Translations under genes and position numbers: made by a program
Shown here: positions 21,886-29,127 of the stretch, one piece after another
Layout: each line of letters opens with the position of its first letter
Position numbering within the stretch: position 1 is the first letter of the stretch
From: Xenophilus azovorans DSM 13620
GTDB taxonomy: Bacteria; Pseudomonadota; Gammaproteobacteria; Burkholderiales; Burkholderiaceae_C
Direction: 5' to 3'
Length of the DNA: 64,000 nt
Assembly: GCF_000745855.1 (NCBI RefSeq)
Contig: NZ_JQKD01000032.1
Span: 1 to 64,000 of the forward strand
The notes under the pieces: generated by a model
What the model was told of the DNA's origin: nothing
The model's database searches: none
The model's input: the letters and a program-made list of their open reading frames with translations, nothing else

Positions 21886-21891
21886 AGTATA
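21886..21891 (-). promoter_or_regulatory. -10 element of the rpsB operon promoter
   Basis: TATACT on the minus strand (GCTATACTTTTCGGG), predicting a start near 21879 and a leader of about 160 nt that holds the structured element at 21802-21856. The -35 region has no clear TTGACA match. Confidence 0.6.
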
Positions 21892-21955
21892 GCATGGCGG
21901 CTCCTTTCCGACGGGGCCGCGCCCCGCCTTCCGCCCCTGCCACCGCCGCCCCGAC

Positions 21956-23290
21956 ATGCCCGTTTCCGCCGACCTGAACGCCACCCTCGCCGCCCTGCGC
22001 GCCGGCCGCACCGATGCGCCGGCGCAGATCGAGCTCGCCCTCGAGGCCGCCGGCTCGCCGGCCTGCGCGCACGCCTTCGTCGCCCCGCACGCCGAGGGTG
22101 CGCGCCGGCAGGCCGCCGCCGCGGCGCCCGGCCAGCCGCTGGCCGGGCTGGCCTTCTCCGTGAAGGACCTGTTCGACGTCGCCGGAGCACCCACCCCCGC
22201 CGGCTCCGTGGTGCTGGCCCACGCGCCGGCCGCCGCGCGCAGCGCGCCGGCCGTGCAGCGCCTGCTGGACGCCGGCGGGGCGCTGGTCGGGCGCACCAAC
22301 ATGACCGAGTTCGCCTTCTCCGGCGTCGGCGTCAACCCGCACCACGGCACGCCGGCCAACCCGGCGGACACGGCGATCGCACGCATCCCGGGCGGCTCCT
22401 CGTCGGGGGCCGCGGTGTCGGTGGCCGCCGGCGCCGCCTTCATCGGCCTGGGCTCGGACACCGGCGGCTCGATCCGCATCCCCGCCGCCCTGTGCGGCAT
22501 CGTCGGCTTCAAGAACACCGCGCGGCTGGTGCCCACCGAGGGCGCCGTGCCCCTGTCGACCACGCTGGACACGGCCTGCGCCATGACGCGCTCGGTGCGC
22601 GACGCGGTGCTGGCGCACGAGATCCTGGCGGCACGGCGCGTGCGGCCCGACCCGACCCCGCTCGCGCAGCGCCGGCTGGCCGTGGTGAAGGACCTCTTCC
22701 TCGACGGCATGGACGCCGGCGTGGGCGCCGCCTTCGAACGCGCCCTGCGGCGCCTGCGGGACGCCGGCGCCCGCATCGACGAGATCGTGCTGCCGCCGCT
22801 GGCCGACCTGCCGGCCATCAACGCCACCGGCGGCTTCTCGGCCGCCGAGAGCTACGCCTGGCACCGCCTGCTGCTGGAGCGCAGCGGCGCCGGCTACGAC
22901 CCGCGCGTGGCGCAGCGCATCCTCAAGGGCGCCGGCATGACGGCCTGGCAGTACCTGGACCTGGTGCGCGAGCGCGCCGCCTGGATCGAGCGCATGCAGG
23001 TCCTGATGGCGCCCTACGACGCCCTGCTCTCGCCCACCGTGCCGATCGTCGCGCCGCCCATCGCCGACGTGGCGCCGGGCGCCGAGCGCGACGACGCCTT
23101 CTTCCGCGTCAACGCGCTGCTGCTGCGCAACCCCTCGGTGGTGAACATGCTGGACGGCTGCGCCATCTCCATCCCCTGCCAGGCGCCGGGCGAACTGCCC
23201 GCCGGCCTGATGCTGTGGCAGGCCGCCCTGCACGACGACACGGTGCTCGCCGTCGCGGCGCAGGCCGAAGAGTTGCTTCAAAAAGAATAG
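21956..23290 (+). CDS. Amidase (amidase signature family)
   Basis: A 444-residue amidase-signature hydrolase that cleaves an unidentified amide. The Ser-cisSer-Lys triad can be placed: Lys in GLAFSVKDLFDVAGAPT (about residue 71), the cis-Ser in RIPGGSSSGAAVSVAAG and the nucleophile in GLGSDTGGSIRIPAALCG. GatA also belongs to this family, but here no gatB or gatC is adjacent and the protein is shorter than most GatA, so a catabolic amidase is more likely. It is transcribed away from rpsB; the 237 bp between them hold the rpsB leader and promoter. Confidence 0.88.
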   Translation: MPVSADLNATLAALRAGRTDAPAQIELALEAAGSPACAHAFVAPHAEGARRQAAAAAPGQPLAGLAFSVKDLFDVAGAPTPAGSVVLAHAPAAARSAPAVQRLLDAGGALVGRTNMTEFAFSGVGVNPHHGTPANPADTAIARIPGGSSSGAAVSVAAGAAFIGLGSDTGGSIRIPAALCGIVGFKNTARLVPTEGAVPLSTTLDTACAMTRSVRDAVLAHEILAARRVRPDPTPLAQRRLAVVKDLFLDGMDAGVGAAFERALRRLRDAGARIDEIVLPPLADLPAINATGGFSAAESYAWHRLLLERSGAGYDPRVAQRILKGAGMTAWQYLDLVRERAAWIERMQVLMAPYDALLSPTVPIVAPPIADVAPGAERDDAFFRVNALLLRNPSVVNMLDGCAISIPCQAPGELPAGLMLWQAALHDDTVLAVAAQAEELLQKE

Positions 23291-23349
23291 CGATCATCGC
23301 CCACCGGGCGGTCGCTTCCGGGCGATCTGCTTCGGATTGGTTTCGTCGA

Positions 23350-23355
23350 TATAAT
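23350..23355 (+). promoter_or_regulatory. -10 element of the marR-MFS promoter
   Basis: TATAAT immediately overlapping the left half of the 20-bp palindrome at 23351-23370, about 29 bp before the marR start codon. No clear -35 is visible. Occupation of the palindrome would block polymerase at this site. Confidence 0.6.
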
Positions 23356-23370
23356 TTCATATGAAATTAT
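23351..23370 (+). promoter_or_regulatory. MarR operator: perfect 20-bp palindrome
   Basis: ATAATTTCATATGAAATTAT is a perfect inverted repeat in otherwise GC-rich DNA, 14 bp before the marR start. Its length and AT-rich arms fit a MarR dimer site, and its overlap with the -10 points to negative autoregulation of the marR-MFS operon. Confidence 0.8.
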
Positions 23371-23383
23371 CTCAAAAGAAACC

Positions 23384-23872
23384 ATGGACACCGGATCACG
23401 CCTTCACCGCCTGCTGGCCGACCGTCCTGCACCGCTGCGGGACGCCGTGATCGCCTCGCGCATGCTGCTGCGCACCGCCTCGCTGCTGGAGCAGCGCATC
23501 GACGCCGCGCTGGCGCCGCACGGCCTGACGATGCGCGAATACCTCGCGCTGGTGCTGATCGCCGACGACGCCGTCGAGCCGCTGCGCCCCTCCGACCTCG
23601 GCACCTCGCTGAATGCCAATCGCACCCGCATCACGCGGCTGCTCGATGGGCTGGAGGCCCGCGGCCTGATGCGCCGGGTGCCCGATCAGGCCGACCGGCG
23701 CAGCCTGCACCTGGCGCAGACCGAGGCCGGCGCCGCGCTGGTGGCCGCCGCCACCCCGCTGGCGCACGCCGCCTACCTGGCCGCCTGGGCTCCGCTGGGC
23801 GAGGACGGCACGCGCCGCACCGGCGGCGCCCTGCGCCGGCTGCACGAGCACTTGACGAAAGAAGCGCCGTGA
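23384..23872 (+). CDS. MarR family transcriptional regulator
   Basis: A 162-residue winged-helix regulator. After an N-terminal dimerisation helix come the recognition helix region LRPSDLGTSLNANRTRITRLLDGLEARGLMRR (given here in parts: residues about 67-98) and the wing with DQADRRSLHL, the DxRxx(x)L pattern of the family. It overlaps the downstream MFS gene as GTGA, so it most likely represses its own operon and responds to a transported compound. The operator is the palindrome just upstream. Confidence 0.92.
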   Translation: MDTGSRLHRLLADRPAPLRDAVIASRMLLRTASLLEQRIDAALAPHGLTMREYLALVLIADDAVEPLRPSDLGTSLNANRTRITRLLDGLEARGLMRRVPDQADRRSLHLAQTEAGAALVAAATPLAHAAYLAAWAPLGEDGTRRTGGALRRLHEHLTKEAP

Positions 23873-25407
23873 GCATCACGCCGCTGCTGCACCACGCCGA
23901 CCGCAAGCGCCTGCTGATGCTGCTGCTGGGCCTGCTGGTCGGGCTCGACTTCCTGGAGAACGGGATGTTCATCTTCGCCGCCAGCCACATCGCCGGCGGC
24001 GTGGGGGCGGGCCCGCGCGAGTTCGCCGAGGTGCAGGCTGCCTATGCGGTGGCCAGCATGCTGTCCATCGCGGCGCAGCAATGGCTGTCGCGCCACTTCG
24101 GCTACCGGCGCTACCTGGCCGGCGCGCTGGTGCTGTTCATCGCCGGCGCCCTGGCGGCCGCGCAGGCCGGCAGCACCGCGGGACTGACGCTGGCGCGCAC
24201 GGTGCAGGGCCTGGGCAGCGGCGCGCTGTTCACCAGCAGCCGCGTTCTGGTGCAGATGCTGTTCGCGGCGGCCGACCGGCCGGCAGCGACCAAGTGCTTC
24301 ATGATCGGCGCCTTCGGCACCGGCGCCCTCTCGCCGATCCTGGCCGCGACGATGGTCGAGGCATGGGGCTGGCAGTGGGTCTTCCTGGCCGCGCTGCCGC
24401 CGGCCGGCATCGCACTGGCCGGCGTGCTCGCGCTGCTGCCCGGCGGCATCGGCCGCGGCGGCGAGCCGGTGCGCTGGGCGGCCGGGCCGCTGCTCTTCTT
24501 CGCCGCGGCCATCGGCTGCGTGCAGTGGGCGCTGTCGGAGGCGCGCTACGAGGTGTTCTCGCACCCGGCACGCCTCGTGCTCGCCGTGCTGGGCGGCGCG
24601 GTGCTGGCGGGCGCCTTCCTGCGGCACCAGTGGCACCACCACGAGCCGCTGCTGCGCCTGCGCGAGTTGCGCCACCCGGCCTACGTCATGGGCCTGGGGC
24701 TGTACTTCCTCTACTACTGCCTCACCAACTTCAGCGCCTACCTGTTCCCCATCTTCGCCGAGCGCAGCCTGGGCCTGCCCCTGGCGACCACCGGCTGGCT
24801 CAACGGCTTCGCCGGCGTGGCGAGCGTGGGCATGGCCTGGCTGTACATCCGCTTCGGGCCGCGCATGGCGAAGAAGAAGCCACTGGTCGCCGGCGGCGCC
24901 CTGGGGCTGGCGCTGGCCTCCTGGCTGTTCGCCGTGCTGCCGCCCGAGGCGCCGGCCGCCGCGCTGTGGCTGGGCGTGGCCGTCAAGGGCCTGTTCGGCG
25001 TGCTGATGATCCTGCCGGTGGCGGGCCTGACCTTCCGCAGCCTGGGCGAGGCCCAGTTCGCGCACGGCTACCAGAGCAAGAACCTGATGCGGCAACTGGC
25101 CGGCTCCTTCTCCACCGCGGTGGCGGCCATCGCGCTGCAGGACCGGCAGTTCGCCACCGCGAGCGACCTGGCCGCACGCCTGAACGCCGCCAACCCCGCC
25201 GCCACCCAGTGGCTGGACACGCTGCAGGCCGGCTTCGCCGCCCACGGCATGGCGCCCGCGCAGGCGCACGGCGCCCCCCTGGCGGAACTCTCGCGCGCGG
25301 TCGACCAGCAGTCGCTGCTGATGGCCTGCGAGGACCTGTACCGCGGCCTGGGCCTGCTGGCCCTGGCGACAGCGGTGGTGGTGCTGGTGCAACGGCGGCT
25401 CAAATAG
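23869..25407 (+). CDS. MFS transporter (drug/H+ antiporter type)
   Basis: A 512-residue integral membrane protein with about 13-14 hydrophobic segments, which suits the DHA2-type major facilitator transporters. The first helix region LLMLLLGLLVGLDFLENGMF, the motif ARTVQGLGSGALF and the RFGPRMAKKKP loop are consistent with MFS. The start is GTG at 23869 inside the marR stop. Coupling to marR suggests an efflux pump induced by its own substrate, which I cannot identify. A periplasmic loop near residues 430-485 is relatively hydrophilic. Confidence 0.88.
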   Translation: MSITPLLHHADRKRLLMLLLGLLVGLDFLENGMFIFAASHIAGGVGAGPREFAEVQAAYAVASMLSIAAQQWLSRHFGYRRYLAGALVLFIAGALAAAQAGSTAGLTLARTVQGLGSGALFTSSRVLVQMLFAAADRPAATKCFMIGAFGTGALSPILAATMVEAWGWQWVFLAALPPAGIALAGVLALLPGGIGRGGEPVRWAAGPLLFFAAAIGCVQWALSEARYEVFSHPARLVLAVLGGAVLAGAFLRHQWHHHEPLLRLRELRHPAYVMGLGLYFLYYCLTNFSAYLFPIFAERSLGLPLATTGWLNGFAGVASVGMAWLYIRFGPRMAKKKPLVAGGALGLALASWLFAVLPPEAPAAALWLGVAVKGLFGVLMILPVAGLTFRSLGEAQFAHGYQSKNLMRQLAGSFSTAVAAIALQDRQFATASDLAARLNAANPAATQWLDTLQAGFAAHGMAPAQAHGAPLAELSRAVDQQSLLMACEDLYRGLGLLALATAVVVLVQRRLK

Positions 25408-25498
25408 CGCCCGCCGGCGACCGGCGCGCCGCCGCGCGTCTACTATCCTCGCTACCTCCGGCGCAGCCGCGGCGCGCCCTGTTCCTGCCCCTGTCTTC

Positions 25499-26761
25499 AT
25501 GAAAATCGCCATCGTGGGCGCCGGCATCATCGGCGTCACCACCGCCTGGGAGCTGGCCTGCGATGGCCATGAGGTCCACGTCTTCGACCGCCGCAGCGCC
25601 GCGGCCGAGGAATCCAGTTTCGCCAACGCCGGCGTGGTCGCGCCCGGCTACGTCACGCCCTGGGCCGCGCCCGGCATGCGCATGAAGGTGCTGCGCTCGC
25701 TGCTGTCCTCGCACGGCGCGATCAAGCTGCGCTGGCCGCTCAGCGGGCGCGACGTCGGCTTCATGCGCGCCTGGCAGCGCGCCTGCCGGCTGGAGACCTA
25801 CCTGGCCAACCGCGCCCGCATGCAGCGCCTGGCCTTCTACAGCCGCCAGCGGCTGCACGGCATCGTGGCGGCGCGCGAGTTCGTCTACGAGCGCAGCGAC
25901 GGCTACCTGGTGCTGCTGCGCGGCAAGCGCGAGAAGAAGCTCGTGCGGCCCGGCCTGGAGGTGCTGCGCCAGGCCGGCGCGGTGTTCCGCGAGATCGACG
26001 CCGACGAGGCGCGGCGCATCGAGCCCGCCCTGTCGCCCGACACCGACCTGGCCGGCGCCATCCACCTGCCCGACGACGAGGTGGGCAACTGCCGCCAGTT
26101 CGCGATGCTGCTCAAGCGCGAGGCCGAGGCGCTGGGCGCGCAGTTCTTCTTCGACTGCGACATCGCGCCGCTCGCGCGCGCGGCGCCCCGCTCGCTCTCG
26201 CTGGCGGCCGGCTCGCCGGCGCTGGAATTCGACGCCGTCATCGTCTGCGCCGGCGTCGCCAGCGCCGCGCTGCTGGCGCCGCTGGGCGTGCGGGTGCCGC
26301 TGGCGCCGGTGTACGGCTACTCGATCAGCGCGTCCATCCGCGAGCCGCTCAACGCGCCGCGAAGCGCGGTGATGGACGAACGCTTCAAGGTCGCCATCTC
26401 GCGCATGGGCCTGCGCGTGCGCGTGGCCGGCAGCGCGGAGCTGGGCGGGCGGCCCGGCGAGTTGCATCCGGGGGCCGTGCAGACGCTGTACAAGGTGCTG
26501 CACGACTGGTTCCCGGCCGCGGCGCAGATCGAATCGGGCGGCGTGCAGCAGTGGAAGGGCGCACGGCCCATGCTGCCCGACGGCCCCCCCGTCATCGGCC
26601 CGAGCGGCGTGCCCGGCGTGTGGCTGAACCTGGGCCACGGCTCCAGCGGATGGGCGCTCTCGTGCGGCAGCGCGCGCGTGCTGGCCGACATGGTGGCCGG
26701 CCGCGAGGCGGAGATCGACCTGGAGGGCCTGGGGCTGGAGCGGCTGCTGCCCGGCGCCTGA
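25499..26761 (+). CDS. dadA: D-amino acid dehydrogenase
   Basis: A 420-residue FAD-dependent DAO-family dehydrogenase that oxidises D-amino acids to keto acids and passes electrons to the respiratory chain. It starts with the dinucleotide-binding loop IAIVGAGIIGVTTAWELA, then the DadA-typical SSFANAGVVAPGYVTPWAAPG. The C-terminal FAD-contacting segment is NLGHGSSGWALSCGSARVLA. No alanine racemase gene is beside it, so the preferred substrate is uncertain. A TACTAT at about 25441 could be its -10. Confidence 0.88.
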   Translation: MKIAIVGAGIIGVTTAWELACDGHEVHVFDRRSAAAEESSFANAGVVAPGYVTPWAAPGMRMKVLRSLLSSHGAIKLRWPLSGRDVGFMRAWQRACRLETYLANRARMQRLAFYSRQRLHGIVAAREFVYERSDGYLVLLRGKREKKLVRPGLEVLRQAGAVFREIDADEARRIEPALSPDTDLAGAIHLPDDEVGNCRQFAMLLKREAEALGAQFFFDCDIAPLARAAPRSLSLAAGSPALEFDAVIVCAGVASAALLAPLGVRVPLAPVYGYSISASIREPLNAPRSAVMDERFKVAISRMGLRVRVAGSAELGGRPGELHPGAVQTLYKVLHDWFPAAAQIESGGVQQWKGARPMLPDGPPVIGPSGVPGVWLNLGHGSSGWALSCGSARVLADMVAGREAEIDLEGLGLERLLPGA

Positions 26762-26789
26762 ATCCCCCGCGCGGCGGCAGAATCGGCCG

Positions 26790-28247
26790 ATGCGCCCGAT
26801 CCGCCCGTCCGACCTCGCCGCACCGCTGCCCCTCTTCGGCGTCGAGGCCTCGCGCCGCATCGAAAGCCTGGCCGCCGCGCCGCTGCCCCCGCACACGCTG
26901 ATGCAACGCGCCGGCCTGGCCGTGGCGCGGCTGGCGATGGCGCTGGCGCCGCGCGCCCGCACCGTGTGGATCGCCTGCGGGCCGGGCAACAACGGCGGCG
27001 ACGGCTTCGAGGCCGCGATGCACCTGGCGGCGCGCGGCTTCGCGCCGGTCGTCACCTTCGCCGGCGACGAAGCGCGGCTGCCGCAGGACGCCGCCGCCTC
27101 GCTGCGCCGCATGCGCGCGGCCGGCGTGGCGCTGGCCGATGCGCCCCCCGCGCAGTTCGGCCTCGCCATCGACGCCCTCCTCGGCCTGGGCGCGCGGCGG
27201 GCGCCGGAAGGCACGATGGCCGACTGGCTGCGCCGGATGCGTTCGGGGCCGGCGCCGCTGCTGAGCGTGGACCTGCCCTCCGGCCTGGACGCCGACAGCG
27301 GCCGGTTAGGGCCCGATGGCGGCGCAGCCCCCCGCTTCTGCCTGAGCCTGCTGACGCTCAAGCCCGGCCTGTTCACGGCCCACGGCCGCGACGCGGCGGG
27401 CGAAGTGTGGTTCGACGACCTGGGCTGCGCGCCCGGCGACGTGGCGCCGGATGCCCTGCTGGCCGCCGCGCCGGCCCCCGCGGCACGGCCCCACGCCTCG
27501 CACAAGGGCAGCTTCGGCGACGTGGCGGTGATCGGCGGCGCCGAGGGCATGGTCGGCGCGGCCGTGCTGGCCGGCACGGCCGCGCTGCATGCCGGCGCCG
27601 GGCGCGTGTTCGTCGCGCCGCTGGCGCCGCCGGCCGCTGCGCCGGCATGGGACGGCACGCAGCCCGAATTGATGTTCCGATCGCCCGGCGCGCTGGCGCA
27701 CCAGGCCGTCGTGTGCGGCTGCGGCGGAGGCGAAGCAGTGCGCGCCCTGCTGCCGCGCGTGATCGACGAAGCCGGCTCTCTGGTGCTGGATGCCGACGCA
27801 CTCAACGCGCTGGCCGCCGACGCGCCGCTGCGTGATGCCGTGGCGCGCCGTGCCGGCCGCGGCCTGCCGACGGTGCTGACGCCGCATCCGCTGGAGGCGG
27901 CGCGGCTGGCGGGCTGTTCCGCCGCCGAAGTGCAGGCCGATCGCCTGCGCCACGCCCGCGACCTGGCGACCGCGCTGGCCTGCACGGTGCTGCTCAAGGG
28001 CTCCGGCACGGTGATCGCTTCGCCGGGCGAGACGCCACGGATCAACCCGACCGGCAACGCCCGGCTGGCGACCGCAGGCACCGGCGACGTGCTGGCGGGC
28101 ATGGTGGGCGCCGCGCTCGCCGCAGGCCTGCCGCCACACGAGGCGGCGGCCGCGGCCTGCTGGCACCACGGCGCGCTGGCCGACGGCTGGCCGCCCGCAC
28201 GCGCGCTCACCGCATCGGCACTGGCCCGCGCCGCGCAACCAGTCTGA
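26790..28247 (+). CDS. nnr: Bifunctional NAD(P)H-hydrate repair enzyme
   Basis: This 485-residue fusion repairs damaged NAD(P)H hydrates. The N-terminal epimerase domain (NnrE, about residues 20-225) carries WIACGPGNNGGDGFEAA and LLSVDLPSGLDADSGR. The C-terminal ADP-dependent dehydratase domain (NnrD, about 240-480) is ribokinase-like. It has GSFGDVAVIGGAEGMVGAA, LTPHPLEAARL and, at the ATP site, NARLATAGTGDVLAGMVGA. The ATG at 26790 is 28 nt after dadA. Confidence 0.95.
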   Translation: MRPIRPSDLAAPLPLFGVEASRRIESLAAAPLPPHTLMQRAGLAVARLAMALAPRARTVWIACGPGNNGGDGFEAAMHLAARGFAPVVTFAGDEARLPQDAAASLRRMRAAGVALADAPPAQFGLAIDALLGLGARRAPEGTMADWLRRMRSGPAPLLSVDLPSGLDADSGRLGPDGGAAPRFCLSLLTLKPGLFTAHGRDAAGEVWFDDLGCAPGDVAPDALLAAAPAPAARPHASHKGSFGDVAVIGGAEGMVGAAVLAGTAALHAGAGRVFVAPLAPPAAAPAWDGTQPELMFRSPGALAHQAVVCGCGGGEAVRALLPRVIDEAGSLVLDADALNALAADAPLRDAVARRAGRGLPTVLTPHPLEAARLAGCSAAEVQADRLRHARDLATALACTVLLKGSGTVIASPGETPRINPTGNARLATAGTGDVLAGMVGAALAAGLPPHEAAAAACWHHGALADGWPPARALTASALARAAQPV

Positions 28248-28258
28248 ATGCCCCCAGG

Positions 28259-28325
28259 GCCGGGCTGCGCCCGACCCGCCCCCCGAGGGGGACAAGAAAA
28301 CTTGGGGCGGCCCGGCGTTTTCTTG
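28259..28325. repeat. Triple-hairpin intergenic element between convergent genes
   Basis: Three perfect inverted repeats lie in a row: CGGGC-TGC-GCCCG (28261-28273), CCCCC-GA-GGGGG (28280-28291) and CAAGAAAAC...GTTTTCTTG (28293-28301 with 28317-28325). The last has AAAA/TTTT at its base, so it can serve as a terminator for nnr on the plus strand and for the SDR gene on the minus strand. The composition resembles intergenic elements that recur in Burkholderiales genomes, but only one copy is in this window. Confidence 0.6.
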
Positions 28326-28335
28326 GGAAACCGCC

Positions 28336-29094
28336 TCAGCCGCGCCCGACGAAGGGCATCTTGGTCGCCATCACCGTGTGGAAGAGCACGTTGGCCTCCA
28401 GCGGCAGGTTGGCCATGTAGAGCACCGACTGGCCGACGATGTTCACGTCCATCACCGGCTCCACCGCGATCTCGCCGCTGGCCTGCGGCACGCCCTTCTG
28501 GAAGCGCGCCGCCAACTCGGTGAGCGCATTGCCCACGTCGACCTGGCCGACGGCGATGTCGTACTTGCGCCCGTCCAGCGAGGCCGTCTTGGTCAGCCCG
28601 GCCACCGCGTGCTTGGTGGCGGTGTAGGCGATGGAGTTGGGCCGCGGCGTGGTGGCGGAGATCGAGCCGTTGTTGATGATCCGCCCGCCGCGCGGCGACT
28701 GGTCGCGCATCACGCGGAAGGCCTGCTGAATGCAATAGAACATGCCGTTCAGGTTGATGTCGACCACGCCCTTCCACTGCTCGGCCGTCCAGTCCTCGAA
28801 GGGACCCTGCGGGTTGCCGACGCCGGCGTTGTTGAACAGCAGGTCGACGCGGCCGAAGCGCTCGACCACCGCGGCGAACAGCGCGGCCACCGATTCCTGC
28901 CGGGCCACGTCGGTGGGCACGGCGAAGGCGCGCGCGCCGGCGCCGGATTCGTCGGCCACCGCTTCCAGCGGCTCCAGCCGGCGCCCGGCCAGGGCCACGC
29001 TCCAGCCGTCGGCCAGCAGCGCCAGGGCGGCGGCGCGGCCGATGCCGGAGCCCGCCCCGGTGACGATGGCGATGCGGGAGGTCTTGTCGTTCAT
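28336..29094 (-). CDS. Short-chain dehydrogenase/reductase
   Basis: A 252-residue classical SDR that oxidises or reduces an unidentified alcohol/ketone with NAD(P). The cofactor motif is TGAGSGIG at residue 12 and the structural motif is NNAGVG near 89. The catalytic Ser and YxxxK are in [20 protein letters not shown] and TATKHA. An Arg after the second strand (LAGRR) favours NADPH. It is 33 nt downstream of rnr on the same strand but has no functional tie to it. Confidence 0.88.
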   Translation of the reverse strand: MNDKTSRIAIVTGAGSGIGRAAALALLADGWSVALAGRRLEPLEAVADESGAGARAFAVPTDVARQESVAALFAAVVERFGRVDLLFNNAGVGNPQGPFEDWTAEQWKGVVDINLNGMFYCIQQAFRVMRDQSPRGGRIINNGSISATTPRPNSIAYTATKHAVAGLTKTASLDGRKYDIAVGQVDVGNALTELAARFQKGVPQASGEIAVEPVMDVNIVGQSVLYMANLPLEANVLFHTVMATKMPFVGRG

Positions 29095-29127
29095 GCGGTC
29101 TTCTCCTTGGGTGCGGACCGGCCGCGC

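Noticed and set aside
21956-23290. GatA subunit of the amidotransferase
   Set aside because: No gatB or gatC is adjacent, the protein is shorter than most GatA, and the neighbours are a MarR-MFS pair; a general amidase is more likely.
28336-29094. Second 3-hydroxybutyrate dehydrogenase
   Set aside because: It lacks the blocks typical of that enzyme (IQHV..VEDFP, PGWVLTPLV), so it is left as a generic SDR.
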